A stretch of 64,000 nucleotides of DNA, taken from Perca fluviatilis (lineage: Eukaryota; Chordata; Actinopteri; Perciformes; Percidae). The notes under the pieces are model-generated. The model saw only the letters and a program-made list of their open reading frames with translations, had not been told where the DNA came from and ran no database searches. How positions within the stretch are numbered: position 1 is the first letter of the stretch; the number at the start of each line of letters is the position of its first letter. The DNA lies in the NCBI RefSeq assembly GCF_010015445.1, contig NC_053133.1, positions 7,906,809-7,970,808 of the forward strand, read 5' to 3'. The position numbers and the translations under genes were made by a program. Shown in pieces: positions 46,827-58,152 of this stretch.

Positions 46827-47177
46827 AGAAACCTAGGTCAGGTGCAGCAAGCTGCTTTGAATCAAGTTGCATGGCAAGGCGGCCATGATGCTGAAATATC
46901 ATTCCAGATGCAAAAGAAATACCTACAACCTACGATGTTGTGATTAGAGAGGAAAGCTCAGACAATAACCTGCTGATTGTGGCCATAGCTGCTCCCTTCA
47001 TCGGGTATGAATGCATCTTCCCAAGGAAAGATATTTGTTCTCCTACCGACAGTAAAGCTTGTTTTCTTTTAATCATGCCTACGAAGGTCCCCTTATCTTA
47101 ACAAAGTAGTTATTTTAACGCAAACCATAATATCCCTGCTGTCAGGCCGAAACCTTGTATCTCATTATTTCGTCATT
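46827..47177. other. Gene-free spacer
   Basis: Nothing recognised between two TTAA elements. Confidence 0.5.
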
Positions 47178-47181
47178 TTAA

Positions 47182-47659
47182 AGGTGCCCTGCCACACGTA
47201 TTTCATTACTTTGTGGTAATGTCTGAAGTTCTACCATGGACTCTGTAACATTTTTTGTGGAAAAAATGCCTTGGTTACCTTGTTTCAAGCCATTCTAGCG
47301 TAATATAGAAAGCCTGCAGGAAGACTCAGCTCGATTTCTGCCAGTTCTCATTAATATTCAACAAGCTAAGCTGTTTGCATCTGATTGGCTAACAGCTAGC
47401 CAATGAGAGCCTGGCTGTCAGAATCCTTTACCCAGCCCAACTGGGCGAGCTAATGAATAGTAATGAACTCAGGCAATATGATGTCATACTGACCAGCTTT
47501 TGTAATTGGCCTGATTTCTCTGCTTATTTCTTTTCAGTGGCTAGAGCTGACAGAGGAGGTAGCAGTTCATTTTCACATTCACCACATAACACAAACACAT
47601 ATTGACCTAACATATTTCAAAAAATGCAAGTAAAAATGGTTTTGTATGGCAGGGCACCT
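47182..47659. mobile_element. TTAA-flanked MITE, family Q
   Basis: A 478-bp element between TTAA at 47178-47181 and 47660-47663. Ends are perfect 13-bp inverted repeats AGGTGCCCTGCCA, continuing imperfectly. No coding capacity. Single copy in this window. Confidence 0.88.
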
Positions 47660-47663
47660 TTAA

Positions 47664-48032
47664 TTATTTTTTCATAAATCAATGCTATTGGTTACTCCTT
47701 ACGGCTGTCTGTGGGTTTTACAAATATTTAAACGGAGACAAGGCAAATAAATCCATAAAGTAGTTTCAAATTAGCCTTTTTTACATTTCCTGAAAAACAA
47801 TGGTCTTGGATGTTTCACCCGACCGCGACGATACGTGCCTTTCCCTAACCAATTGGATGACTTGCAGGGCTGAAAGCAATACCTAGACTCTACCTACTGT
47901 CATGGAAAGTTTCAAATTTTTCTACTACCAAAATATGATGCCATCACACTGATTTGAAAAATATTATCACATAAAACATGTTGAATTTAGTATTATAAAT
48001 GCATTTTATCCCATAATGTGTTGTGTGGCCCC
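47664..48032. other. Gene-free spacer
   Basis: Nothing recognised. Confidence 0.5.
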
Positions 48033-48040
48033 AATAACAG

Positions 48041-48406
48041 CAGGGGTGGGAATCACCATAGGCCTCCCGATACGATATCATCACTATACTTGTGTCACGA
48101 TACGATATTATTGCGATTTTAAATTGCAATATTCTGCGATATATAGCAATTTTATTACCTTTTTTTTTCCAACTTCAAATTTTTCCCAATTTCAAGTGAT
48201 GTCCCCAAAAGGAAACTTTGTAAACATCTGTTATATTTTTTCATCTCACTTCAATGTTTATGCTGCAAAATGGTATTGTCAAGCAGACAAACTGACCAAC
48301 ACATATATAATAATAGATGGATGCTTGGCATCTGTGTATCCATACAGTATCATCACGGAAAATATCGCAATACTATGCTGTATCGATATTTCCCCCCCCA
48401 CCCCTA
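48041..48406 (+). mobile_element. hAT-like MITE (CAGGGGTGGG ends)
   Basis: The left end CAGGGGTGGGAATCACC and a right end with CCCCCCACCCCT are inverted partners. Words CGATACGATATCATC and ACGATACGATATTATTGCG follow, typical of a fish hAT family. Flanks AATAACAG (48,033-48,040) and ATTAACAA (48,407-48,414) match at 6 of 8 positions, consistent with a decayed 8-bp duplication. About 366 bp. The 131-codon frame at 48,016-48,411 is by chance. Confidence 0.65.
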
Positions 48407-48414
48407 ATTAACAA

Positions 48415-51400
48415 CTTTGCATTGCTTTGCTTCCATGTCTCCAAACTGACCGCCATCTACTGTAGGTAATAAACTGACTAGGGATATGTACCAGATACAA
48501 CCCCACTTCAAAAGATCCAAAACTATCCCTTTAAGGTGGATGAGTAAGATGCTAGAAATCTGTTTCCAGTACCTCTGTTATGATCTGATTCAATGAATAA
48601 TGATCAGCAGATGATTATATTCAGCTGTGTTGGTGAACTCCATAGTTGAAGTGCTAACTGAGAACAGCTATGACCTGTTTATGTCTGGCTCTGTTGTTAC
48701 TGAACTTTGTTTTTGTGCTTGCGTTCTACAAAGACAGCATCTCTTCCAACATGTTGCAATGTCACAGTGACTGTTTTGACTGACCCGTCCAAATGGTGTG
48801 GACGCTAACAATAACTACAACAGAACTGCTTGGCACAGTTTCCGTCAGGGCTGGATTTTGCCCTCGGACCTGTCTAGCCTACTTTCACAAGAGCAAACCC
48901 CGTCTGTCATAATGTGTTACAGTGAATGATGGCTTTTTCTGTTTTTATGCTGTAATATTGAAGGAGCTTTTTTTTTCTCCTTCTTCTTGTACTTAAAGGA
49001 CCTCTTCATGTGAAAGGTCCAAACAAGGGGTGCATTTGACTTGTAGCGCCCGATTCATGCTCATTTATGCACATGAATCTATTTCTCTCAACTATAAATA
49101 ACCAAAAAACGCTCCCTAATGGAGTAATTTACACACACACCCTGCCAACGCCATTGACAGGACTCTCTCCTATGGCAAATGTCTGGCATTTAGCAAATCA
49201 ATGACATGAGTTATGAAGAGGAGCCGGGGCCTTCGCTGCCTCTCCATTCTTCTCAATAACAAAAGAGGAAGTGCATTAAAAACATAGCATTGATGGGTTG
49301 TTGGGAGTTGCAGTCAATGAGCTCTCAGAGTTTAAAATTAAAAGGCTCTTAGGGTGAAAATTGTTTTCTCTTGCCATCAGTCATGTCGCGAAAGGTCTTT
49401 TTCATTGTGATTAATTAGAAACTAAAAGGGTAAAAGGAGGACGGGAGGGGGGGGGTTAGAAATCCAGTTGTTACAAACTCCCGGTGTACTTATCCTGCCC
49501 AGTTGTGAGTTAATGACACCAGCTTTCGCCTTGACTAAGTGTTATTGCTGCAGTCCATAATTTCATCTCGAAAATGGGCAAGGGAGTGGATCTTCCTTAT
49601 AGTAATTGAGTATTGATTTGAAAATAAACAGCAGCGAGACTCCCACCCAACTGACAGACCCATCTTTCGGATGGAATCGACAATAAATGGGCCCCTGGTT
49701 GGAGGGAAAGTTATGGATCTGGATGATACAGTCAAGCGCCGCCTCTCCCTCTCTGCAATCTCTCTTCCAATATATATTGGATTTTAGATAACCCATTTAC
49801 GAGCCCTGTCATCTAAAACCTATAGTTTTGAGTTAAGGCCTGGACTTTGCACAGATCTTCGCTGCTTACACTTCTGCAGCCCCCCCAGATGTTTTAGATT
49901 CATTAAATGCACGTATCGCACAGGAAATAGCACCTGCTGAGGAAAAACTGCGATGAAAACTGCAACCTGATCAAAATGAAATGAGATCCCAAAGGCAGTG
50001 TTAAGCAAATGTTTGATAAGGTATGCTTTTTATAAATGCAAAGTACAATCTGTCTAGCCGTGGGCAAATACCTTTTATCTGACTGTGAGAGGACAGAGGG
50101 AGCGAGAGAGCGCTAATGGTTCAACAGCTCAGTGAATCGACATAATACGAGGAGTCTAACACTTATGTCAGGGCGGCCGTTAACCTCTGCGTAATCACTG
50201 TTGAACTACATTCACGCGCCCAACCAACACCCCACCACCACCACCACCCCCCACCGTGCGCACTCAGCGCTAACGACATACAAATGTGCTTTTCATTTTC
50301 ATTAGCCACCACTTCACTTTTGATTCAGGGGTAACAGTGGAGCTGTGTGGTGTTGTGTGTGTGTGTGTAAATCAACTTGGAGTAGTAACACGGTGCTCTG
50401 CCACATGCCCTCTAGGTTCCTATCAGGCGGCAGAACAGATTAACAGAGATATTCGGGGCTCAGTTCAGTTCACAGGCTGCCCTCAGAGTGCTTGAGGTGA
50501 TATCAAAACGTGGCTGCCGCCGCCGCCACCACCTTTGTATTGTCATTCACACCTGCCTAATGACTCCTGATTATCATTCACATGCTAATGCTCCATTTGT
50601 TATCGGTGTGACCCGCGTCGGTAGCATTATGAACCGCTATCTATATTTATCTTGTCAATTATTGATTGCCTTTTCCCCCAACTGCACGTCGTTATTAATT
50701 TGATGTGCTGTGTCAAACTCACTGTTAATCATATTTAAACAGATATGGGGAGATAAAAATCAATTTTCCATTATCCTTGAGGTTTTTTTTTTTTTTTTTT
50801 TTTCACGGCAGAGGGGACTTGAAAGATCGGCTGTGCATGACTGAGCAGATCCACAGTAAATAATCATCTAATTTGAGTTTAATGGGAAAGCGGTAAAAAA
50901 AGATGGAAGTGGTGTCTTTGAGTTTTTCCTCAAAGGTAAGATTATATAATAAAGTGTTGGTGTTTTTTTGCTGTTATGGTATTTACCCAGGGCTTATCGC
51001 TTCATGAGTGCCGCTTCTGTATCCATGTTACAGACAATCACGACGGAAGATGTAGGCTCCGCTATACCTGTTATCTCCGGCGACAACACTTACCCTAACA
51101 GGCTTTTTAACGCAGCAAGTTTATCTGATATTGAAGCAGTATTACAACATATAAAGTAGTCGCGTACCGACATTGCAGGAAAAGAAACAAAACAAGTTTA
51201 GTTTAGCTTTTTTTTTTCTTTTCTTGTAACAGAGGCAGGACAGAAAGACAAAACGCCTAAAGAGCCATTACCCAGTGGAAGGTAATGGCGCGAGGCGCGG
51301 GGAGGATACAAATAGCCGAGGAAGGGCACTTCACCCAGATAATGGGGTTGAAGGATTCTGGCATGGCGAGATTCATGTACAGACAAGGCTCCTTTGATGC

Positions 51401-51762
51401 AGGGACATTGGAGAGCCCATAAAAGCCCTGGAATAAAATACAGAGGCGTTACTCCGAGCTAATAGGATCCCCAGCTTTTTGGAGGCAGATTTAGCATAGC
51501 CTGACATGGGAGACACAGAAACCCTAATTGGATACACCTACATGGGTTCAATAAATGAACACAAAGGGATCCATCAGAAGGGAACAGGGTTCAGACAGGG
51601 GCTGGTTTAGCAACTGTGAAGAAACGGTGGGTGTAGCACTGAGCTAGCCGCACACATCAGCAGCAAAAGATTTCAACTTAAAAAAGCTGAAACAATATTG
51701 ATGCAACATTAGTAATAAGTGTTCAGGATCTGGCCACTAGGTAAAGTAAGTAAGTGAGTCTC
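48415..51762. other. Gene-free unique sequence, possible regulatory DNA
   Basis: No gene recognised. 48,500-48,535 ends CAAAACTATCCCTTTAAG, like a MITE terminus. 49,030-49,420, 50,500-50,760 and 51,230-51,480 are unique, of mixed composition and free of repeats, and are the best places here to look for conserved noncoding sequence. A run of about 20 T lies at 50,783-50,802. Confidence 0.4.
50500..50760. promoter_or_regulatory. Candidate conserved noncoding block
   Basis: Unique block with CTAATGACTCCTGATTATCA, CTAATGCTCC and CAATTATTGATTGCC. Mixed composition with CpG dinucleotides kept. Suggestive of an enhancer but untested. Confidence 0.25.
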
Positions 51763-51765
51763 TAA

Positions 51766-52173
51766 AGCCCTATTTGCACGGGATAAGTATTACCTGGGGA
51801 CCTCTTGTAGTTTATAAATTACCCCCACACGTCTGTATTTCGTCTGGCGCATTCACACGGGATAACTGAAGTCTGTATTTTACTCAAATTTACAGACATT
51901 ATCCCCCGGATATGATGTCAAAACTTTTCATTTATAATTGACAACGCAGCCAGTTAGACCCCAAATCACAGAGATGCCGATTCGGGCCCCGCCCCAAATT
52001 ATCACAGGACCTCCGTTTTCGGCGAAATATGGTAGGTCATTTGCGGGGGAATTATTACTTTACAAATTACAGACATGACCGATTCGCACGGGATTAAGAT
52101 CACAGACAACCTCCGTTATTATTACAAATGACTGGAGGTCACCAGGTAATACTTATCCCGTGCGAATAGGGCT
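51766..52173. mobile_element. Harbinger-like MITE with TAA duplication
   Basis: A 408-bp element with inverted repeats of about 40 bp: AGCCCTATTTGCACGGGATA at the left and AGCCCTATTCGCACGGGATA read from the right. TAA lies directly outside both ends (51,763-51,765 and 52,174-52,176). A 3-bp TWA duplication is the mark of PIF/Harbinger elements. GCACGGGAT and CACACGGGAT recur inside. No coding capacity. Confidence 0.85.
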
Positions 52174-52176
52174 TAA

Positions 52177-52656
52177 GACACTGACTCGCACATACTCTGC
52201 AGTTGTGTCTGAATACTAGAGCCACAGACACACCAATCATGCCCACTTGTCCACTAAAGGATTTCGTGCCAGTACCTCACATTACAGTAAACATGCTATT
52301 TTTAAGGTAGCGTGTATTCAATGAGCACGACTGATCCAGGGAAGCAGTGCCTACAAATCAGAGCAGTTGTTGACCTGGTTGATTCAAAGTCCAGCCTACA
52401 GTATTAAAAGCTTACAGTACTGAACCTCCTGTGCTGACTGTCTCGCAGAACAACATGAAGGTAAATATGGTGGAAAATCTGAGATCATGAGAGCTTGAAA
52501 AACTTCAATAACCACGTGTGCCACATTCAGCTCACGTGTGTGAATATTTTTTACAAGTCAAATTTTGAACATATGTATCACTTTTGTTTTATCTCTCATA
52601 TTTTAATCTAGTACTTTAACTTAATATGTTTTAATATGTTTTTTTTTTAATATGTC
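52177..52656. other. Gene-free spacer
   Basis: Nothing recognised; AT-rich with repeated TTAATATGTTT words just before the LINE. Confidence 0.5.
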
Positions 52657-52668
52657 AACTTTTCTGGA
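52657..52668 (+). repeat. LINE target-site duplication, left copy
   Basis: AACTTTTCTGGA, identical to the 12 bases directly after the LINE at 54,411-54,422. Confidence 0.92.
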
Positions 52669-54410
52669 TACGGTTTCTACGGCGACGTGCTAACTGACAG
52701 CGAGAAGAAGCGATTGGATGGGACCGGCCAGATACGACCTCTCAGGTGTGAAGATGTTCATCCAAGCTGTCTACAGTAAGGATGGGACGCTGTTGACCTC
52801 AACTGAGGAGGTAATAGGGCGGTGGAAGGAGCACTTCGAGGAACTCCTAAATCCGACTAATACGCCTTCTATGGTAGAGGCAGAGCTGGAGGATGATGGG
52901 GGATTGTTGTCAATTTCCCTGGTGGAAGTTGCTGAGGTAGTTAAACAACTCCGTCCAGAAATGCTTAAAGCTCTGGGTGTGGAGGGGCTGTCTTGGTTGA
53001 CACGCCTCTTCAACATTGCGTGGAAGTCTGGGACGGTGCCTAAGGAGTGGCAGACCGGGGTGGTGTTTCCCCTTTTCAAAAAGGGGGACCAGAGGGTGTG
53101 TGCCAATTACAGGGGTATCGCACTTCTCAGCCTCTCCGGTAAAGTCTACTCCAAGTTGCTGGAAAGGAGGGTTCGGTCGATAGTCGAACCTCAGGTTGAG
53201 GAGGAACAATGCGCAGTTCCCGTCCTGGTCGGTGGAACAACGGACCAGATCTTTACTCGCAAGGATCCTGGAGGGGGCCTGGGAGTATGCCCAACCGGTC
53301 TACATGTGTTTTGTGGATCTTGAGAAGGCGTATGACCGGGTCCCCCGGGAGATACTGTGGGAGGTGCTGCGGGAGTATGGGGTGAGGGGGTCCCTTCTCA
53401 GGGCCATCCAATCTCTGTACAACCAAAGCGAGAGCTGTGTCCGTGTTCTCGGCAGTATGTCGGACTCGTTTCAGGTGAGGGTTGGCCTCCGCCAGGGCTG
53501 CGCTTTGTCACCAATCCTGTTTGTAGTATTTATGGACAGGATATCGAGGCGTAGTCGGGGTGGGGAGGGGTTGCAGTTCGGTGGGCTGGGGATCTCATCG
53601 CTGCTCTTTGCAGATGATGTGGTCCTGATGGCATCATCGGCCTGCGACCTTCAGCACTCACTGGATCGGTTCGCAGCCGAGTGTGAAGCAGCTGGGATGA
53701 GGATCAGCACCTCTAAATCTGAGGCCATGGTTCTCAGCAGGAAACCGATGGAGTGCCTTCTCCAGGTAGGGAATGAGTCCTTACCCCAAAGTTAGTTCAA
53801 GTACCTTGGTGTCTTGTTCGCGAGTGAGGGGACAATGGAGCGGGAGATTGGTCGGAGAATCGGCGCAGCGGGTGCGGTATTACATTCAATTTATCGCACC
53901 ATTGTGACGAAAAGAGAGCTGAGCCAGAAGGCAAAGCTCTCAATCTACCGGTCAGTTTTCGTTCCTACCCTCACCTATGGTCATGAAGGCTGGGTCATGA
54001 CTGAAAGAACAAGATCCAGGGTACAAGCGGCCGAAATGGGTTTCCTCAGGAGGGTGGCTGGCGTCTCCCTTAGAGATAGGGTGAGAAGCTCAGTCATCCG
54101 TGAGGAGCTCGGAGTAGAGCAGCTGCTCCTTCGTGTCGAAAGGAGCCAGTTGAGGTGGTTCGGGCATCTGGTAAGGATGCCCCCTGGGCGCCTCCCTAGG
54201 GAGGTGTTTCAGGCATGTCCAGCTGGGAGGAGGCCTCGGGGAAGACCCAGGACTAGGTGGAGGGATTATATCTCCAACCTGGCCTGGGAACGCCTCGGGA
54301 TCCCCCAGTCGGAGCTGGTTAATGTGGCTCGGGAAAGGGAAGTTTTGGGTCCCCTGCTGGAGCTGCTACCCCCGCGACCCGATACCGGATAAGCGGACGA
54401 AGATGGATGG
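52669..54410 (+). mobile_element. RTE-clade LINE, 5'-truncated
   Basis: A 1,742-bp insertion flanked by a perfect 12-bp duplication. It carries the reverse transcriptase and C-terminal part of an RTE-type (Rex3/Expander-like) element but no upstream endonuclease domain, so it is 5'-truncated, as most LINE insertions are. The 3' end, GGATAAGCGGACGAAGATGG followed by ATGG, is the short-tandem tail usual for fish RTE elements rather than poly(A). The clade rests on the tail and on the C-terminal RWFGHLVRM and GRRPRGRPRTRW blocks. Confidence 0.92.
52718..54392 (+). pseudogene. LINE reverse transcriptase relic, one frameshift region and one stop
   Basis: Three joined pieces. 52,718 to about 53,260 covers the early RT blocks (VPKEWQTGVVFPLFKKGDQ, ANYRGIALL). 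Small indels near 53,212-53,265 move the reading frame. From about 53,262 the second frame carries motif A (FVDLEKAYDRVPR, Asp codon at 53,316), motif B (GLRQGCALSPILF), the catalytic FADD (Asp codons at 53,613 and 53,616) and STSKSEAMVLSRK. A TAG at 53,793-53,795 interrupts just before FKYLGVLF. The same frame then runs to 54,392 through the RWFGHLVRM region. Catalytic residues survive but the breaks make it non-functional. It copied its own RNA into nicked DNA when active. Confidence 0.93.
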
Positions 54411-54422
54411 AACTTTTCTGGA
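54411..54422 (+). repeat. LINE target-site duplication, right copy
   Basis: AACTTTTCTGGA, identical to 52,657-52,668. Confidence 0.92.
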
Positions 54423-55209
54423 CCCTGGTCAAGAGACCTTTTCTGCCTACGTGACGTTCTGAACGTAACTATGCCCGGGAGTCAGTCCAACAACTGTTTA
54501 TCTAATTGATTGAAAGAGCATGAGGAGTTTGAGTGACCTTACGTGGGCATGTTGGTTGCTGGGATGTCCAGTGAGAAGTGTGGGCCTGTTTTGTGGCTAT
54601 GGGTAAAAGGAATGAATGCTGAAGAAATGCAGAACATACTCGGGGTCTTTCGGTTGAATAAAGATATTTTAATTGCACCATCCGGTCTCCCTGTAGATTC
54701 TTTGACAAATTGGCCTAAGAAAATCCACAACACATACAAGTTCCGATTTTGGTATTTTACAGTGCTAACATCAAGTCTACAAGCGCTCACATTTTGCATT
54801 GATGTGGCTTCCAGTGTGGATTCCTAATGATCATCATTTCTAGTGTAGGTAAAGCCCTGTCTCAAACCTCTCTGTACTGTTGGACAAGTGATACATATGT
54901 GATTTATTTGATATATACATGTAAGAGCGTGAGGTTTGATTCTTCCCGTCTGCATCCAGCCAGACACTGTTTAGTGATGCTGTCAGAAAAACTCTGCAGA
55001 CGGACTAATCTTTAGCCCGCTGACAGCTGTGTCCTCTTCTAAAATGAACACAAATGTCCCTCAGACCAGGTTCTCCTCCGGCTCAGATCAATATGGCTCT
55101 GATAAGCCAGGACACCTTCCAGGAGCTGCAGGGCATGAGGAAGGGCTCCGACATATCATGATTTGGGCTTTAATTACTTGGCACATGCAGCTGACTCCAA
55201 TGCATGTAT

Positions 55210-55210
<1 letters not shown>

Positions 55211-55268
<58 letters not shown>

Positions 55269-55285
55269 TACGTACGTACGTACGT
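55211..55285 (+). repeat. (TG)n-(TACG)n compound microsatellite
   Basis: About 54 bp of TG followed by about five TACG units. Cys/Val frames here are artefacts. Confidence 0.97.
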
Positions 55286-55613
55286 TCAGGGATATGCATG
55301 CCTGCATGGCAGTTATCGATATGGTGTATTATGGTACACATACACTTGGTGTAGTAAACCAGGACTTGTGTATGAAAGTCACATGTCAGTGTATGAGCAG
55401 CAGCCATGTAGCCAAAATTAAAAATCCCTTTAATTCTCCCCTATTATATGTACCATTTTTACAATTTTATTCTTGTTATATTTCATTCTTAAATTTGCAT
55501 ATATTTCTTGAAAATAAAACACAACTGTAGAAATCGAATCCTAATAATGAATAATGCAAAGGTGAATCTTGTTCTATTTAAACAACTGCTGTGATTCATG
55601 ACACAAAAATCGT

Positions 55614-55638
55614 TATATATATAATATATATAATTTCT

Positions 55639-55678
<40 letters not shown>

Positions 55679-55707
55679 CTTGTATATATATATATATATA
55701 TATATAT
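55614..55707 (+). repeat. (TA)n array with repeated AATTTCTTG spacer
   Basis: Three TA blocks separated by two identical TAATTTCTTG spacers, so a higher-order repeat has formed within the TA array. Confidence 0.95.
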
Positions 55708-56908
55708 CTCAGTGGGGCCACAAAGAATGTTAAAGTAAAGCCAATGTTTAACACAACACAAGCTTTAACATGGTTAGAAATTTAAAGTTCCAACAATGTT
55801 CAATTCTTTTCTAACTTGAAATAAGTTAGAAGTAAAAAATTGGTTGGACAAAGTTGGACAAATTTAACATTTTATTTATTTTATTGAGGGTCATTTCCTA
55901 ACTTTTTTGACGTTTGTCTTGAAATTTAGAATTTTCAGGATGAAATGCATTTGGGCGTTAGACACTTTTGTCCAGCCCCTCTGCTGGAACACAGAGTTCA
56001 GCCTGCGTAACGTCCGCCATTAAGTGTGTGCCGACTGCTGTCCAGGGTGCTGATCCCGGGCCAGCCAAGAGTGCTGGAGCTGTCTGAGAAAACTGACCAT
56101 CGATACTGATGCTTACAACGTGTCCAAAAACTAAACAAACCAACTAAAAGACACTAGGATGGATTCAGGCACTGACTGTACTTTTTTCTAAGATTGTAAG
56201 AAAAAAAACCTGAATCCAGCAGTGAAATCTGACATCTTTGGAGTAACTGAACTATTAACTAAAACTCATATTACCAGCTGAGAAATATTTACTAATCTAT
56301 GTATTATAGATTTCTTTCCTGTAGACAGTTCAGAAAATACAGTCATGTTTGATGTCTTCCACCCCTCATATCACAACCCATGCAAAAACAAACCCACGAT
56401 ATCATGATGTCGATGCAGTTTACAGTAACATTTTTCTAAGTGTCTGAGTGAGGACGTTGCCAGTCCTCCTGAGCCCCGGCATACATGATCCTTCTCAGCA
56501 GACTCATTTCGTTTTTGTTATCTCCCCACACGCTGCAGGCCTCTGGCTAGCATGGCGGAATGGGGAATACATGACACAGAGGGGAGTGGGCCCGTCACTC
56601 TGCCAGCCCACAGGCCCTCACATAAATAGCTTTTAACATGGGGATCAATAATGTTACGTTGTGATTAAATACATTATTACATTCAAAATTAGCCACCCCA
56701 GGGGCTAACACATGTTTATGGAATAACCAAAGGAGAGCTGTTACGCTCTCTTAGTCTTTAAAGGAGAGTGTGCAGATTCTTTTGCTTTAGATGTTTGGAA
56801 TGTGGCAGTAGTTTGTTTTTCATCATTCCTTAAGTATGGTGTCCCTCGAGGGTCAGTTTTCGGGCATTACTGTTCATATGTTCCTCATAGACCATATCCT
56901 TCAGCAAT

Positions 56909-57384
56909 CAGTACCTCCTCAAAAACGCATAATTCAATGCATAATCAGACAAAGTCCGCATTTTTTCAAATACGCCGCACTTTCGCTGCATAAATTGCTG
57001 ATTTCCGCGCAAAATATGCGGTGCTTGCATGATTTCATAATCCCCGCATTTTCGTTGCAAAAACGTCACATATATCTTAGCAGAAAGTTGAAAAATGTTG
57101 GGTTTACTAGAGCAGCCTTTTCCCCTGTTGCCATGGGAACGTTATGAAGTGACGTAATTACGCGACGTGAACATCATCAAAAAGCAAGGTGTTGGGGGAA
57201 TCTTTTTTTTCTCTTTTTCATCAAACCGCAATTTTTCAAGTTCCCGCAATTTCATCACATAAAATTGCATAAATATCCCACATATTCCATCACATTTTTT
57301 AAGAAAACGTGCCGCATAATCCATAATCAAGGATTTTTGCCCGCAACAATCACAAAAAAACTCCGCATTTTTCTGGAAGGACTG
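56909..57384. mobile_element. Candidate hAT-like MITE
   Basis: The left end CAGTACCTCCTCAAAAACGC and the inverted right end CAGTCCTTCCAGAAAAATGC are partners. The interior has multiple CCGCA/CGCAT words and CCATGGGAACGTTATGAAGT. About 476 bp. No clear 8-bp duplication, so class is tentative. The 103-codon frame at 56,836-57,147 is not a gene. Confidence 0.55.
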
Positions 57385-57604
57385 CTATATAAAGAATGAG
57401 AGAGAGAGAGAGATTTTTCTTTTTCTTTCTTTTAATTTTTTAATTTATTTTTTAATATAATTTTTTCAACGTACCCTTTGAGGGACGTGCACAGAATTTG
57501 TTTATTATCTGCAATTATATCATAGTTATCCTGTTCACTTGTATTATTATATCTGATTTACTCCTTGTTGCTGTTTATATGTATTTAATATTGCTATATT
57601 TGTT
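57385..57604. other. AT-rich sequence, possibly LINE 3' UTR
   Basis: A GA run (57,397-57,412) then T-rich sequence leading into the first LINE tail. Possibly part of the same retroposon. Confidence 0.3.
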
Positions 57605-57682
57605 ATTATGCTTTGGCAACACAGATGTATTTTTTTGTCATGCCAATAAACCAAACTGAAATTGAGAGAGAGAGAGAGAGAA
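57605..57682 (+). mobile_element. LINE 3' tail, copy 1
   Basis: TTATGCTTTGGCAACACAGA, then TGTCATGCCAATAAACC and AAATTGAGAGAGAG. The TGCCAATAAA ending is typical of fish L1/Tx1-type 3' UTRs (my best guess). It ends in a GA array. Confidence 0.6.
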
Positions 57683-57899
57683 AGAGAAAGAGTAATGCAT
57701 TTCATTATTGTTTTTTCATTTTGTTTTTTGTTTTTCCTTCATATTGCTCAATAACTTTTGTTTTCATATTTGTGTTTCATATTTGTCAAACAAATAGATT
57801 TATATAATTAATATAAATCATCCTAATATTGTGTTAATGTTTATATTACTGTTTATTGTGTTTTGTCTGAATATTTGGACAAATTCTGTGTTGAAGCTT
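57683..57899. other. AT-rich sequence between LINE tails
   Basis: T-rich unique sequence, possibly the 3' UTR of the second tail copy. Confidence 0.3.
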
Positions 57900-57951
57900 T
57901 CGCAACATTGCTATTGAAACTTTAATGCCAATAAAGCCCCATTGAATTGAA

Positions 57952-58003
<52 letters not shown>
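57900..58003 (+). mobile_element. LINE 3' tail, copy 2, with GT/GA array
   Basis: CATTGCTATTGAAACTTTAA, then TGCCAATAAAGCCCCATTGA and a GTGTGT-GAGAGA array to 58,003. Confidence 0.6.
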
Positions 58004-58005
<2 letters not shown>

Positions 58006-58011
58006 TAGTTT

Positions 58012-58102
58012 TGTTTTTATGCTTTGGCAACAGACTACTGATTTTGTCATGCCAATAAAGCAAATTCAAATTGAAAAATGAAATTGAGAGAGAGAGAGGG
58101 AG

Positions 58103-58151
<49 letters not shown>

Positions 58152-58152
58152 C
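58012..58152 (+). mobile_element. LINE 3' tail, copy 3, with GA and GATA arrays
   Basis: TTATGCTTTGGCAACAGACT, then TGTCATGCCAATAAAGC and GAAATTGAGAGAGAG, followed by about eleven GATA units (58,106-58,150). It is the third tail in about 550 bp. Confidence 0.65.

Larger units (their letters stand above)
54423..56908. other. Gene-free stretch with microsatellites
   Basis: No gene recognised. Holds the TG/TACG array at 55,211-55,285 and the TA array at 55,614-55,707. The frames at 54,539-54,827 lack any family pattern. Confidence 0.45.

Noticed and set aside
48016..48411. 131-codon plus-strand frame
   Set aside because: Lies almost entirely inside the hAT-like MITE at 48,041-48,406.
52771..53209. 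Minus-strand frames of about 100 codons
   Set aside because: They are antisense shadows of the LINE reverse transcriptase.
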